From positions 496,001 to 560,000 of the forward strand of contig NZ_WIXK01000001.1 in the NCBI RefSeq assembly GCF_009617595.1: a stretch of DNA of 64,000 nucleotides, read 5' to 3'. A program made the translations under genes and the position numbers. How positions within the stretch are numbered: position 1 is the first letter of the stretch; the number at the start of each line of letters is the position of its first letter. Below are positions 44,562 through 54,283 of the stretch, one piece after another. The notes below the pieces were generated by a model. That model saw only the letters and a program-made list of their open reading frames with translations. It did no database searches and had not been told where the DNA came from. The DNA is from Tritonibacter aquimaris (GTDB taxonomy: Bacteria; Pseudomonadota; Alphaproteobacteria; Rhodobacterales; Rhodobacteraceae).

Positions 44562-45515
44562 ATGAAAGACCTCTCCATACCTGAAGCGAATGTAGGCAAG
44601 TTCCAAGACAAGCTTGTAACAGCCAAGGGGGACACACGTGCCTCTGTTTCGCTGACCAATCCGGAGAGCCTGTGGTTCAACACAGGAACGCTGTGTAATA
44701 TTCAGTGTCACAACTGCTATATTTTCAGCTCGCCCCAAAATGATGCGCTGGTCTATCTCACCCGTGATGAGGTTGCGCAGTATCTCGACCAGATCGAAGA
44801 GCGCAAATGGCCGGTAAAAGAAATTGGCTTCACCGGTGGTGAGCCGTTCATGAACCCGCAGATGGTCGATATGGCGCGTGCTTGTCTTGAGCGCGGCTAT
44901 GAGGTGCTGATCCTGACCAATGCGATGCGCCCAATGATGCGCAAAAAGGTGCAGGATGGTATTCTTGAGCTTGGTCGCGCGTTCGGCGACAAGCTGAATT
45001 TCCGCATTTCGCTCGATCATCACAGCGCTGAATTGCACAACCAGGTGCGCGGAAAACGCAGCTTTGAGCTCTCGATTGAGGGCATGAAGTGGCTGCATGA
45101 AAACGGGTTCAAAATGGCCGTTGCGGGCCGTGCCCTTTGGGAAGAAAGCGACACTGAGGCGCGCGCTGGCTTTGCGGCGCTGTTTGCGGAGCATGGTTTC
45201 AATATCGACCCAAACAACCCGGCCGAAACCGTGCTGTTTCCCGAAATGGATGTGAATGTGGAAGTGCCGGAAATCACCACGGACTGCTGGGGTATTTTGA
45301 ACAAATCCCCCGATGCGATCATGTGTTCATCATCGCGTATGGTGGTCAAACGCAAAGGCGCAGAAACCCCAACCGTGCTTGCCTGTACGCTTTTGCCCTA
45401 TGAAAGCGAATTTGAACTTGGCCGCACGCTGGAAGAGGCCGAGCAAGACGTCTATCTGAACCACCCCCATTGCGCCAAATTCTGCGTACTTGGCGGGGCG
45501 AGCTGTTCGGGCTGA
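44562..45515 (+). CDS. Radical SAM protein with cysteine-rich C-terminus
   Basis: A 317-residue protein. The [4Fe-4S] site is TLCNIQCHNCYIFS (C-x3-C-x2-C), followed by GFTGGEPFMNP, the SAM-binding GGE motif, and ISLDHHSAELHNQVRG. The last 75 or so residues hold six cysteines (DCWG, MCSSS, ACTLL, HCAKFC, ASCSG), which could hold an auxiliary cluster as in SPASM or twitch domains. The substrate is not evident: there is no peptide precursor gene beside it. CAGGAG precedes the ATG. It converges on usg with 2 bases between the stops. Confidence 0.85.
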   Translation: MKDLSIPEANVGKFQDKLVTAKGDTRASVSLTNPESLWFNTGTLCNIQCHNCYIFSSPQNDALVYLTRDEVAQYLDQIEERKWPVKEIGFTGGEPFMNPQMVDMARACLERGYEVLILTNAMRPMMRKKVQDGILELGRAFGDKLNFRISLDHHSAELHNQVRGKRSFELSIEGMKWLHENGFKMAVAGRALWEESDTEARAGFAALFAEHGFNIDPNNPAETVLFPEMDVNVEVPEITTDCWGILNKSPDAIMCSSSRMVVKRKGAETPTVLACTLLPYESEFELGRTLEEAEQDVYLNHPHCAKFCVLGGASCSG

Positions 45516-45517
45516 TT

Positions 45518-45787
45518 TTAATGCAGGCGAAACTCACCCACGACATTGCGCCATTCACCGGCTGAAATTTCACGACGATGAGAAAACCGGACCGAATGCA
45601 GAGGTCCATCGATTTCACGCTGCCAGAATTCAATGAATTTGAACAGCCGCGGGTGGTCCGGTGCCAGATCGTAATCTTGCCAGATGAACACGTTCAAAAC
45701 ATGGGCGTGATCGGGCATGTGATAGGTGAACTCTGCTGTGGTTAAACCGTAACCTGCAAGCATGCGTTCGGTCTCGCTGAGCGCCAT
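45518..45787 (-). CDS. Usg family protein
   Basis: An 89-residue protein from the ATG at 45787, behind GGGAGGAG. The pattern MLAGYGLTTAEFTYHMPDH, LNVFIWQDYDLAPDHPRLF, FIEFWQREIDGPLHSV is that of the Usg family, small alphaproteobacterial proteins of unknown role. Convergent with the radical SAM gene and divergent from gyrA. Confidence 0.85.
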   Translation of the reverse strand: MALSETERMLAGYGLTTAEFTYHMPDHAHVLNVFIWQDYDLAPDHPRLFKFIEFWQREIDGPLHSVRFSHRREISAGEWRNVVGEFRLH

Positions 45788-45992
45788 GGGCTCCTCCCTT
45801 TTAGTATGCGGCTTATGCGCCGGGGGAGCCATGCTATCACAAAAAGTAAATTTGTCGAAATTCGTCAGCTATTTACCCTATCTGATACGCAATGATCACT
45901 CGGCTGTGATCCTGTTGCTTGCGCATGATATGCTGCGTCTGTTAAGGTAAAGACACAAAATATAGACCCATAAGAAAGAGCGGGCACAGCAC

Positions 45993-48755
45993 GTGAGCGA
46001 TACGCCGGAAACTCCTGAAAACATGGACGAAAACCTGCCGGAGCGCCCGGCATACGACGGGCCCACCGTCTCCATCGAGTCTGAGATGAGCAATTCTTAT
46101 CTCGACTATGCGATGTCGGTGATCGTCAGCCGCGCCATTCCCGACCTACGCGATGGTCTGAAACCGGTGCATCGGCGCATTTTGTACGCCATGCATGAAA
46201 CCGGCAACAGCCACGACAAATCCTACCGCAAATCAGCGCGACCCGTTGGTGATGTGATGGGTAAATACCACCCGCATGGTGACAGCGCGATTTATGATGC
46301 GCTTGTGCGGATGGCGCAGGATTTCTCTATGTCGCTGCCGCTTCTGGATGGTCAGGGTAACTTTGGCTCGATGGATGGCGATAACCCGGCTGCGATGCGT
46401 TACACCGAAGTGCGTATGGATAAGCCAGCGGCGTTTATGCTTGCGGATATCGATAAAGAGACGGTCGATTTTCAGGACAACTACGACGGCAAAGACCAAG
46501 AGCCTACCGTGCTCCCTGCCCGCTTCCCCAATATGCTGGTCAATGGGGCCGGCGGTATTGCGGTGGGCATGGCCACAAATATTCCGCCACACAATCTGGG
46601 CGAAGTGGTGGATGCGACCCTTGCCCTTATTGATGAGCCGGATCTGACATCCGAACAGCTGATTGAATACGTTCCCGGTCCTGATTTCCCCACTGGTGGT
46701 GTGATGCTTGGCCGCTCTGGCGCGCGCAAGGCCTACCTTGAGGGACGCGGCAGCGTCATCATCCGTGCCAAAACCCGCGTTGAGGAAATCCGCAAGGACC
46801 GCTACGCCATTATCGTGGATGAGATCCCCTATCAGGTCAACAAAGCCTCGATGATCGAAAAGATCGCCGAACAGGTGCGCGAAAAACGCATCGAAGGCGT
46901 CGCGCATGTTCAGGATGAATCTGACCGCAACGGTGTGCGGGTTGTTGTTGAACTGAAACGCGACGCAACACCTGAGGTAGTTCTGAACCAGCTTTATCGC
47001 TTCTCGCCGATGCAGACCTCTTTTGGCTGCAACATGCTGGCGCTGAATGGTGGTCGCCCGGAGCAGCTGACACTGCGACGCTTCCTGACATCTTTCATCG
47101 ACTTCCGCGAAGATGTGGTGGCGCGCCGCACCGCGCACATGCTGCGCAAAGCCCGCGAACGCAGTCATATTCTGTGTGGTCTGGCTGTGGCTGTGTCCAA
47201 TGTGGATGAAATTGTTGCCACCATCCGCTCTTCTGCGGATGCGGCTGAGGCGCGCGCGAAACTTATGACGCGCTGCTGGCCTGCGGCGGATATCGCAGAC
47301 TACATTCAGCTGATCGATGATCCGACCCACAAGATGAATGATGATGGCACCTATAACTTGTCGGAAACACAGGCCCGTGCCATTCTTGAACTGCGTCTGC
47401 AGCGTCTCACCCAGATTGGTGTCAAAGAAGTCACCGATGAGCTGGAAGAGCTGGCGCTGAAGATCAAGGAATACCTTGAAATCCTGTCGTCGCGCGAACG
47501 CATCATGGGCATTATCGCTGATGAATTGCGCGAAGTGAAAGAGGGCTTTGCTGTTCCCCGTCGCACCGAGATCGTTGACTGGTCCGGCGACATGGAAGAC
47601 GAAGATCTGATTGAGCGTGAGGATATGGTCGTGACCGTCACCTCGGGCGGCTATATCAAACGCACCCCGCTGGCAGATTTCCGTGCACAAAAACGTGGCG
47701 GCAAAGGCATCAGCGGTATGCAGACCAAAGAAGAGGATGTGGTCACCACTCTCTTTGTGGCCAATACCCACACGCAGCTTCTGTTCTTCACCACCGATGG
47801 CATGGTCTACAAACTGAAGACCTGGCGCCTGCCCCAATCGAGCCGCACCGGCAAAGGCAAGGCGATCGTCAATATTCTGCCGATCCCGCCAGGTGTTTCG
47901 ATCGCGGCCATCATGCCGGTGGATCGCGACGAAAAAGAATGGGCCGATCTGCAGATCATGTTTGCCACCTCGGCAGGTACTGTGCGTCGCAACCGTCTGT
48001 CTGACTTCACCAATGTGATGCGCAACGGCAAAATCGCGATGAAGTTCGAAGATGAACACGCCGGAACCAAGCTGATCAATGCGCGCATCTGCTCTGAGGA
48101 CGATGATGTGATGCTGGTCACCAACACCGGCCGCGCCATCCGCTTCTTGTCGACGGATGTGCGGGTGTTCAATTCGCGTAACTCGGTTGGTGTACGTGGC
48201 ATCAAACTGGGTGACGGCGATGAGGTTGTGTCGATGTCGGTCATCCGTCACTTCAACGCCAGCTCGGATGAGCGCACCGCCTATCTCAAGATGCGCCGCG
48301 CAATGGCGGGTCTAAGCGATGAATCTGAAGGCAGCGTCAGCGACGAAGAGGTGAACGTCAACGCCACCATCAGCCAGGAACGTTATGCGGAAATGTCCGC
48401 GGTGGAAAATCTGATCCTGACAATCACCGCTGGTGGTCAGGGTAAGCTTTCCTCAAGCCATGATTACCCTGTTCGTGGCCGTGGCGGCATGGGGGTCACT
48501 GCCATCGATAAGGGCATGCGCGGCGGCCAGCTTGTTGCCTCCTTCCCGGTTGATATGGGCGATCAGATTATGCTGGCTACGTCTAAGGGGCAATCGATCC
48601 GGGTGCCGGTGGATGGCATTTCCTTCCGCTCCCGTTCCGCAGGTGGCGTGCGGGTGTTTAACACCGGCGCTGGCGAAGAGGTGGTTTCGGTCGCCTGGAT
48701 TGCAGAGCAGAACGAAGATGAGGATGGCGCCGAGGGTACCTCTTCTGAGGAATAA
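45993..48755 (+). CDS. gyrA: DNA gyrase subunit A
   Basis: A 920-residue protein starting at GTG ([15 protein letters not shown]); a downstream ATG at 46023 is an alternative. Winged-helix and tower domains with [11 protein letters not shown], catalytic Tyr in [10 protein letters not shown], then the C-terminal pinwheel with the GyrA box QKRGGKGI. The quinolone-resistance region reads [19 protein letters not shown], with Ser and Asp at the positions matching E. coli Ser83 and Asp87, the susceptible state. The acidic tail ([14 protein letters not shown]) is usual. Ends at a strong terminator. Confidence 0.97.
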   Translation: MSDTPETPENMDENLPERPAYDGPTVSIESEMSNSYLDYAMSVIVSRAIPDLRDGLKPVHRRILYAMHETGNSHDKSYRKSARPVGDVMGKYHPHGDSAIYDALVRMAQDFSMSLPLLDGQGNFGSMDGDNPAAMRYTEVRMDKPAAFMLADIDKETVDFQDNYDGKDQEPTVLPARFPNMLVNGAGGIAVGMATNIPPHNLGEVVDATLALIDEPDLTSEQLIEYVPGPDFPTGGVMLGRSGARKAYLEGRGSVIIRAKTRVEEIRKDRYAIIVDEIPYQVNKASMIEKIAEQVREKRIEGVAHVQDESDRNGVRVVVELKRDATPEVVLNQLYRFSPMQTSFGCNMLALNGGRPEQLTLRRFLTSFIDFREDVVARRTAHMLRKARERSHILCGLAVAVSNVDEIVATIRSSADAAEARAKLMTRCWPAADIADYIQLIDDPTHKMNDDGTYNLSETQARAILELRLQRLTQIGVKEVTDELEELALKIKEYLEILSSRERIMGIIADELREVKEGFAVPRRTEIVDWSGDMEDEDLIEREDMVVTVTSGGYIKRTPLADFRAQKRGGKGISGMQTKEEDVVTTLFVANTHTQLLFFTTDGMVYKLKTWRLPQSSRTGKGKAIVNILPIPPGVSIAAIMPVDRDEKEWADLQIMFATSAGTVRRNRLSDFTNVMRNGKIAMKFEDEHAGTKLINARICSEDDDVMLVTNTGRAIRFLSTDVRVFNSRNSVGVRGIKLGDGDEVVSMSVIRHFNASSDERTAYLKMRRAMAGLSDESEGSVSDEEVNVNATISQERYAEMSAVENLILTITAGGQGKLSSSHDYPVRGRGGMGVTAIDKGMRGGQLVASFPVDMGDQIMLATSKGQSIRVPVDGISFRSRSAGGVRVFNTGAGEEVVSVAWIAEQNEDEDGAEGTSSEE

Positions 48756-48775
48756 ACCTCAGGTGTCAGAAATTG

Positions 48776-48807
48776 AAAAAGCCGCCCGGAAACTGGGCGG
48801 CTTTTTT
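48776..48807 (+). terminator. Terminator of gyrA (also able to serve the convergent lipoprotein gene)
   Basis: GCCGCCC/GGGCGGC stem with seven-base loop, five A before and six T after. Confidence 0.9.
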
Positions 48808-48818
48808 GTGGATACGTG

Positions 48819-49160
48819 TCAACACTGAAGCGGAACAGCTGTGCGCCCTTCGCTTGGCAGCAATCGATTGTCAGCCACTGGAGCTGCTGTGATACGGCAG
48901 CCCGTCACGGATTGAACCGCCGGAATGACCTCTTTGTTGATGGAGAGCAGATCAGCGATGCTGACAGGGCCGACATAGGTCAGATAGGCAATAGTTGGGG
49001 TTTGCGCCGGGTCATATTGCACCCTCAGATGGGTGTTTCGAACAGGGACATGCAGGTTTTTTGCCGTTGCTGAGCGTTGCTCAACGGGCTGGCCAATTGG
49101 GGCGGTGCTGTTGCAGGCCGTCAGGGACAGAATAGCGAGGCATAAGAAAATTGATTTCAT
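48819..49160 (-). CDS. Small lipoprotein, function unknown
   Basis: A 113-residue protein with a lipoprotein signal (MKSIFLCLAILSLTAC, lipobox LTAC, Cys at 16). The rest (NLHVPVRNTHLRVQYD, AYLTYVGPVSIADLLSINKEVIPAVQSVTGCRITAAPV) is a small alpha/beta domain with two further cysteines, perhaps a disulfide. Expected to be anchored in the inner or outer membrane facing the periplasm. Not recognised. Confidence 0.65.
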   Translation of the reverse strand: MKSIFLCLAILSLTACNSTAPIGQPVEQRSATAKNLHVPVRNTHLRVQYDPAQTPTIAYLTYVGPVSIADLLSINKEVIPAVQSVTGCRITAAPVADNRLLPSEGRTAVPLQC

Positions 49161-49334
49161 GATGTAGGTCCTGAAAATGCATCAATACGAGATCAACAAA
49201 ACATCTCAAAGCGGCATTCTTAGGGCTAAATAATCCTCAAAATTGCAAAACAAGCCGTCGCAAGCCCTACAATAGAACATTAAACGACTTCTGTTTTTCG
49301 AAGGTTTTACGCGGCTGATCCTTTAAAAAGGATT

Positions 49335-49420
49335 TGGTACCCAAGGTCGGACTCGAACCGACACGCCCGTTAAGGCGGGGGATTTTGAATCCCCTGCGTC
49401 TACCATTCCGCCACTTGGGC
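49335..49420 (-). tRNA. tRNA-Leu (anticodon CAA)
   Basis: An 86-base class II tRNA on the minus strand: acceptor GCCCAAG/CTTGGGT (first pair G-U), anticodon stem GGGGA/TCCCC around TTCAAAA (anticodon CAA, reads TTG), long variable arm CGCC...GGCG, T-loop GTTCGAGTC and encoded CCA. Confidence 0.96.
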
Positions 49421-49669
49421 CGCGTGTGGGATGTCTTAGCCAAGTCTTTGACAAAGGACAAGAGCAGATCGTGATCTTATTTGCGATTATTTCCAATGCT
49501 GTAGTGTCGATCTGTCTCACGTTCTATGCGCCGGTATTGCAGGTCTACTCCACCGTCGGCTGAATCGGGATCAAAACGCAATTGCTTGGTCGTTGTGCTG
49601 GCGTCATTGGTGGCGATTTGCTACCTGATGGCGCAATTGGTTGAGTTTTTACGCTTTGAGGGTCGCACA

Positions 49670-50299
49670 ATGACAGCAACGGTATCTCAGGACGCGATGT
49701 CCCAGGACGTGGCGATTTCAGATCGCCTGCACCGCCTGAGTATGGATGCGGGTGATGGTGATGTGTCGCTGAACTGGATCCTTGCGCAGCTGCATGAACG
49801 TGCGTTTGGATTGTTTCTGCTGATCCTGGCACTGCCCTGCTGTATTCCGTTTCTTTATGGGATCCCACAGATCGTGGCGCTGCCTTTGATGTTTGTATCG
49901 GTGCAGATCCTGCTGGGGCGGCGGGTTCCGTGGTTGCCCGGAAAACTCGGAGAGCGCAGCGTTTCTGCGGACAGTCTGAAAAATCTGTCCAACCGTGCAG
50001 GCCCTTGGCTGCGCCGTATCGAAAGCCTGAGCCGCCCGCGGTTGAGCCTGCTGACAAATCCGCCGCTTGATCGCGTGCTGGGCGCGGCTCTGGTGCTGTT
50101 CAGCGCGTCGATCCTGGTGCCGCTGCCGGGAACAAACACAGTGCCGGGCTTTGCGGTGGTGATTGTGGCAATGGGCCTGCTGCAACGTGATGGAATTTTG
50201 GTGATTGTTGGGGCGGTTATCGGCTCCAGCTGGATCGCATCTTTGATTTTTGCAGGTGCCACATTGGCCAGCCTGATCAAAGGCTGGATCGGTCTTTGA
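49670..50299 (+). CDS. ExoD-family membrane protein
   Basis: A 209-residue protein. The ATG at 49670 has GAGGG in front; a longer in-frame extension is unlikely. VSLNWILAQLHERAFGLFLLILALPCCIPFLYGIPQIVALPL is the ExoD signature, followed by SLSRPRLSLLTNPPLDRVLG and hydrophobic segments ILVPLPGTNTVPGFAVVIVAMGLL and IVGAVIGSSWIASLIF. ExoD was found in Sinorhizobium through an exopolysaccharide defect, but its biochemical role is unknown. dsbB follows after 53 bases and may be co-transcribed. Confidence 0.85.
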   Translation: MTATVSQDAMSQDVAISDRLHRLSMDAGDGDVSLNWILAQLHERAFGLFLLILALPCCIPFLYGIPQIVALPLMFVSVQILLGRRVPWLPGKLGERSVSADSLKNLSNRAGPWLRRIESLSRPRLSLLTNPPLDRVLGAALVLFSASILVPLPGTNTVPGFAVVIVAMGLLQRDGILVIVGAVIGSSWIASLIFAGATLASLIKGWIGL

Positions 50300-50352
50300 C
50301 TTCTGACATGGGGCCTGCAAAGTTCCCAAACTGACAAAACAATGAGGATAAC

Positions 50353-50811
50353 GTGAGCAGGATTTTGATTACGATCGCAGCATGCGGTTCTGCGGCGCTG
50401 TTGCTGGCGGCGCTTGGCTTTCAGCATCTTGGGGGCCTTGCGCCCTGTAAGCTTTGTTTCTGGCAACGCTATCCACACGCGGCCGCCATTGTGATTGGTG
50501 TCATTGCGGTGTTTGTACCGGTGTCTGCATTGATGTGGCTTGGCTGGCTTGCGGTTGTTGCAGCGGGTGGAGTTGGCGTGTTCCATGTGGGCGTTGAACA
50601 GGGCTGGTGGGAAGGACCAACCACCTGCACCTCTGCTCCGGTAACAAACCTTTCACCTGAACAGCTGATGGAGCAAATCATGAGCGCACCTTTGGTACGC
50701 TGCGATGAAATTGCCTGGGAGCTGTTCGGCATCTCGATGGCGGGCTGGAATGTGATCTTGTCCTTTACGCTTGCGCTGCTGTGGTTTGCAGCCGCGCGCC
50801 ACAATCGATAA
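50353..50811 (+). CDS. dsbB: Disulfide bond formation protein DsbB
   Basis: A 152-residue, four-helix membrane protein starting at GTG behind GAGG. First redox pair CKLC in LAPCKLCFWQRYPH; second pair in the periplasmic loop (TTCTS ... VRCDE). The QRYPH after CKLC fits the quinone-binding region. DsbB re-oxidises DsbA using ubiquinone. dsbA is not in the window. Confidence 0.9.
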   Translation: MSRILITIAACGSAALLLAALGFQHLGGLAPCKLCFWQRYPHAAAIVIGVIAVFVPVSALMWLGWLAVVAAGGVGVFHVGVEQGWWEGPTTCTSAPVTNLSPEQLMEQIMSAPLVRCDEIAWELFGISMAGWNVILSFTLALLWFAAARHNR

Positions 50812-50837
50812 CCATCTGTTGGGCGCGCAATGCGCGC

Positions 50838-51263
50838 TCAGCTGTCTTTCTTGGTCGCCAACAGCAGGTTGGTCTCGCTGCTGACAATGCCTTCAAACAG
50901 CCGGATCTTTGCCAGCGCACCGTCGAAGTCTTCTAACGTTTCGGTCCCCAGCTCCACAATCAGATCCCAGCGTCCATTGGTGGTGTGGATCGCGCGCACC
51001 TCTGACAGGCCCTGCAGCTGGCGCACAATCCGATTGGTGCCGCGCCCCTCAATTCCGATGAGCATAAGCCCCCGCACCGGATCACGCAGAACATCCTCTT
51101 TTAGCACCACGGTAAACCCCAGGATATCGCCGCGGGATTGAAGCCGCTCAATCCGGCTGCGCACTGTGGTGCGCGACAGGTTCAGCTGTGCCGCCAGATC
51201 CGACAGGGAGGACCGCGCATCATGGCGCAGCGCTGAAATCAGACGTTCGTCCACTTTGTCCAT
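50838..51263 (-). CDS. Lrp/AsnC-family regulator of the arginine-degradation operon
   Basis: A 141-residue protein: HTH at the N-terminus (MDKVDERLISALRHDARSSLSDLAAQLNLSRTTVRSRIERL) and an AsnC/RAM ligand domain (MLIGIEGRGTNRIVRQLQGLSEVRAIHTTNGRWDLIVEL). The start at 51263 gives the usual length. It lies divergent from the arginase gene across 109 bases, which hold a pair of 12-bp direct repeats, so it probably senses arginine, ornithine or a related amino acid and controls that operon. The ligand is inferred. Confidence 0.85.
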   Translation of the reverse strand: MDKVDERLISALRHDARSSLSDLAAQLNLSRTTVRSRIERLQSRGDILGFTVVLKEDVLRDPVRGLMLIGIEGRGTNRIVRQLQGLSEVRAIHTTNGRWDLIVELGTETLEDFDGALAKIRLFEGIVSSETNLLLATKKDS

Positions 51264-51269
51264 AACTGT

Positions 51270-51301
51270 ATCCGTTTTGATTCTTCGGCATCCGTTATGA
51301 T
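51270..51301. promoter_or_regulatory. Direct repeats in the Lrp-arginase divergent promoter
   Basis: ATCCGTTTTGAT (51270-51281) and ATCCGTTATGAT (51290-51301), 11 of 12 bases alike, 20 bp apart (two helical turns). The first overlaps the leader of the regulator gene. A candidate operator for the adjacent Lrp-type protein. Confidence 0.55.
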
Positions 51302-51372
51302 CAATTTGATGACTTTTCTCCACCCTTTTTGTTTGAATACTTTTGATAAGTCAGAAAATGAGGTCGGATTAT

Positions 51373-52296
51373 ATGACACAGAATTGCATTTTGCTGGGAG
51401 CGCCACTGGACAGCGGTAAGCGGCGCGAAGGCTGTCTGATGGGTCCAGATGCCTATCGCACCGCGGGGCTTGCAGATGCGCTGCGCGATCTGGGTCATAA
51501 TGTGGAAGATCGCGGCAATGTCTCACCCGGTGACTATGCGCCTGAGGATCCAAAAGAACATCTTTATGCGCTTAACCAGACTGTTGCCTGGACCAAGGCG
51601 CTGAACCGTGCAGCCCAGGATGCCATGACGGATGGTCTGCCGATTTTCCTTGGCGGCGATCACGCGCTGGCCATGGGCACAGTCACGGGTGTTGCCGCAC
51701 ATGCGGCCAAAATCAACCGTCCGCAATTTGTGCTCTGGCTTGATGCCCATAGTGATTTTCACAACCTTGCATCAACCGGCAGCGGCAATCTGCATGGCAC
51801 CCCCGCTGGCTATTTCGCCGGGCGCGAGGGCTTTGCCCCCTTCCCGCCCGTGCCCCATCCGGTGCCGCGCGAAAATATCTGCATGATGGGTCTGCGCTCG
51901 GTTGATCCGGCGGAACGCGAAGCGATGCAGGGCACCGGTATTCGTCTGCATGACATGCGCGATATTGATGAAAACGGGGTGGTGAAACCACTGCAGTCTT
52001 TCCTTGAGCAGGTCTCGGCGGCGAACGGCATGTTGCATGTGTCGCTTGATGTGGATTTTCTTGACCCCTCCGTTGCCCCCGCGGTTGGCACCACGGTGCC
52101 CGGCGGCGCAACCGTGCGCGAGGCCCATCTTGTGTGTGAAATCCTCCATGACAGCGGTTTGATGACCTCGATGGATCTGGTCGAACTCAATCCTTTCCTT
52201 GATGAGCGCGGACGCACTGCGCATCTGATGGTGGATCTCTGTGCCTCTGCCTTTGGTCGCCAAGTCTTTGATCGTCCAACGCGGAGCTTCCTGTGA
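51373..52296 (+). CDS. rocF: Arginase
   Basis: A 307-residue protein from the ATG at 51373, behind GAGGTCGG. The binuclear manganese ligands are in GGDHALAMG, LDAHSDFH and SLDVDFLDPSVAP; LDSGKRREGCLMGPDAYR is the usual first segment and MDLVELNPFLDE the last. It splits arginine into ornithine and urea. First gene of an operon with a CtlX-like hydrolase (4-base GTGA overlap) and ornithine cyclodeaminase, together leading from arginine to proline. Confidence 0.94.
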   Translation: MTQNCILLGAPLDSGKRREGCLMGPDAYRTAGLADALRDLGHNVEDRGNVSPGDYAPEDPKEHLYALNQTVAWTKALNRAAQDAMTDGLPIFLGGDHALAMGTVTGVAAHAAKINRPQFVLWLDAHSDFHNLASTGSGNLHGTPAGYFAGREGFAPFPPVPHPVPRENICMMGLRSVDPAEREAMQGTGIRLHDMRDIDENGVVKPLQSFLEQVSAANGMLHVSLDVDFLDPSVAPAVGTTVPGGATVREAHLVCEILHDSGLMTSMDLVELNPFLDERGRTAHLMVDLCASAFGRQVFDRPTRSFL

Positions 52297-53219
52297 CCTC
52301 ACAACAAGCTCCTGGCGCATTGGTGATGGTGCGCCCGCATCATTTCTGTTCGAATCCCGAAACCATTGGCGACAACGCGTTTCAAAGCCACAGCGAGCTG
52401 GAACAAGACGCCGTCTCTGCCCGCGCCCGCGCGGAATTTGATCAGGCCGTGGCCCAGCTGCGCGCAGCCGGCGTCATCGTGCATGTGTTTGATGACACGT
52501 CAAAAGCCACCCCCGACAGCGTGTTTCCCAACAATTGGTTTTCGACCCATGCCGGTGGCCATATTGCGCTTTATCCCATGTTTACTGCCAACCGGCGCAA
52601 GGAGCGACGCTGGGATATCATTGAGCAGCTGAAACGCGACTATCGGGTGCAGGATGTGATCGACTATTCCGGGTTGGAACAGGACGGTCTCAGCCTCGAA
52701 GGCACCGGCGCCATGGTGCTCGATCACATTGGCCGCATTGCTTATGTGGCGCGCTCAAATCGCGCGGATCCGGTGCTTTTGGAGCGGTTTTGCACCCATT
52801 TCAATTTTGAACCGATGGCCTTTGACGCCCGTGATGATCAGGGCACCGAGGTCTACCATACCAATGTGATGATGGGCATTGGCACCCATTTCGCGCTGAT
52901 CTGCCTGTCGATGATCACCGATGGTGCCCGCCGTGCTGAGGTTGCTGCCCGCCTTGCCGAAAGCGGCCGTGATGTAATTGATCTTAGCCTTGATCAGATC
53001 CGCGCCTTTGCGGGCAATGCGCTGGAGCTTTCGACCGCTGATGGGCTGCGACTGGCGCTGTCTATGACCGCTGCGGCCGCACTCACTGATGATCAGATCA
53101 CCCGAATTGAACAAACAGCGCCACTTCTGCCGCTGTCTGTTCCCACACTTGAAACTGCCGGCGGATCGGTGCGTTGCATGATGGCGGGTATCCACCTTAG
53201 CCCACGCGCATCCCGCTAA
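52293..53219 (+). CDS. Amidinotransferase/DDAH-superfamily hydrolase (CtlX-like)
   Basis: A 308-residue protein starting at GTG that overlaps the arginase stop. It has the pentein fold signs: VMVRPHHFCSNPET, PDSVFPNNWFSTHAGGHIALYPM, LEGTGAMVLDH, catalytic His in EVYHTNVMMGIG and Cys in GGSVRCMMAGIHL near the end. Relatives act on citrulline or methylated arginine (CtlX, DDAH). In an arginase operon it may feed modified guanidino compounds into ornithine; the substrate is inferred. Confidence 0.82.
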   Translation: MTSQQAPGALVMVRPHHFCSNPETIGDNAFQSHSELEQDAVSARARAEFDQAVAQLRAAGVIVHVFDDTSKATPDSVFPNNWFSTHAGGHIALYPMFTANRRKERRWDIIEQLKRDYRVQDVIDYSGLEQDGLSLEGTGAMVLDHIGRIAYVARSNRADPVLLERFCTHFNFEPMAFDARDDQGTEVYHTNVMMGIGTHFALICLSMITDGARRAEVAARLAESGRDVIDLSLDQIRAFAGNALELSTADGLRLALSMTAAAALTDDQITRIEQTAPLLPLSVPTLETAGGSVRCMMAGIHLSPRASR

Positions 53220-53236
53220 GACCACAGGAGATTTCC

Positions 53237-54283
53237 ATGACCCAACCTTCTGATAAAGCCCTTGTTCCTTTTGTCAGTGTCGACAATATGATGCAGCTGA
53301 TCCACCACATCGGGGTGGAAGAGGTGCTCAAAGGACTTGCCGGCTATATTGAGGATGATTTCAAACGCTGGGAACAGTTTGATAAAACCCCGCGGGTGGC
53401 GAGCCACTCGGACGTGGGTGTGATTGAACTGATGCCAACCTCCGACGGTGAGGCCTATGGCTTTAAATATGTGAACGGCCACCCGAAAAACACCTCTGAA
53501 GGCCTGCAAACTGTCACAGCCTTTGGTCTGCTGGCAGATGTCTACACCGGCTATCCCGTGCTTTTGACCGAAATGACAATCCTCACCGCGCTGCGTACGG
53601 CGGCAACATCGGCGATGGTGGCGAAATATCTCGCCCCAAAAGACGCAACCACCATGGCAATGATCGGCAATGGCGCGCAGTCCGAATTCCAGACCCTGGC
53701 GATGAAGGCAATCTGTGGGCTGAAATCCGTGCGCCTTTATGACACGGATTCCAAAGCCACTGAAAAATGCGCCAAAAACCTTGCGGGCCTTGGCCTTGAG
53801 GTGGTGCCTTGCGCAACTCCCGAAGACGCAATCCAAGGCGCGCAGATCCTCACCACCTGCACTGCTGACAAACAAAACGCCACCATTCTGACCGACAATA
53901 TGGTTGGCGTGGGCGTGCACATCAATGCAATCGGCGGCGACTGTCCTGGCAAAACCGAATTGGCTGCTGCGATCCTCAACCGGTCTGATGTGTTTGTGGA
54001 ATACCCGCCGCAAACCCGCATCGAAGGTGAGATCCAGCAGATGGATCCTGATTTTGCGGTGACAGAGTTCTGGCAGGTGGTCACCGGCCAGAAAGAAGGG
54101 CGTCGCGATCCGCGCCAGATTACCCTGTTTGACAGTGTTGGCTTTGCAATCGAGGATTTTTCTGCCCTGCGCTACATTCGCGATCACATCAAAGGCACGG
54201 ATTTCTTTGATGATCTGGATATGCTGGCAGATCCCGATGATCCACGCGATCTCTTTGGCATGTTGGGGCGCGCCAAAGCCTGA
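53237..54283 (+). CDS. Ornithine cyclodeaminase
   Basis: A 348-residue mu-crystallin-type enzyme: VGVIELMPTSDGEAYGFKYVNGHPKN, TEMTILTALRTAATSAM, NAD site AMIGNGAQSEFQ, VGVHINAIGGDCPGKTEL with the key Asp, and ALRYIRDHI. It converts ornithine to proline and ammonia with NAD. Last gene of the operon, 17 bases after the CtlX-like gene with AGGAG in front. A palindromic repeat element begins at its stop codon. Confidence 0.93.
   Translation: MTQPSDKALVPFVSVDNMMQLIHHIGVEEVLKGLAGYIEDDFKRWEQFDKTPRVASHSDVGVIELMPTSDGEAYGFKYVNGHPKNTSEGLQTVTAFGLLADVYTGYPVLLTEMTILTALRTAATSAMVAKYLAPKDATTMAMIGNGAQSEFQTLAMKAICGLKSVRLYDTDSKATEKCAKNLAGLGLEVVPCATPEDAIQGAQILTTCTADKQNATILTDNMVGVGVHINAIGGDCPGKTELAAAILNRSDVFVEYPPQTRIEGEIQQMDPDFAVTEFWQVVTGQKEGRRDPRQITLFDSVGFAIEDFSALRYIRDHIKGTDFFDDLDMLADPDDPRDLFGMLGRAKA

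Noticed and set aside
46233-48251. 672-codon open frame antisense to gyrA
   Set aside because: Lies wholly inside gyrA in the mirror frame expected from its codon bias; low-complexity, histidine-rich translation with no family motifs.
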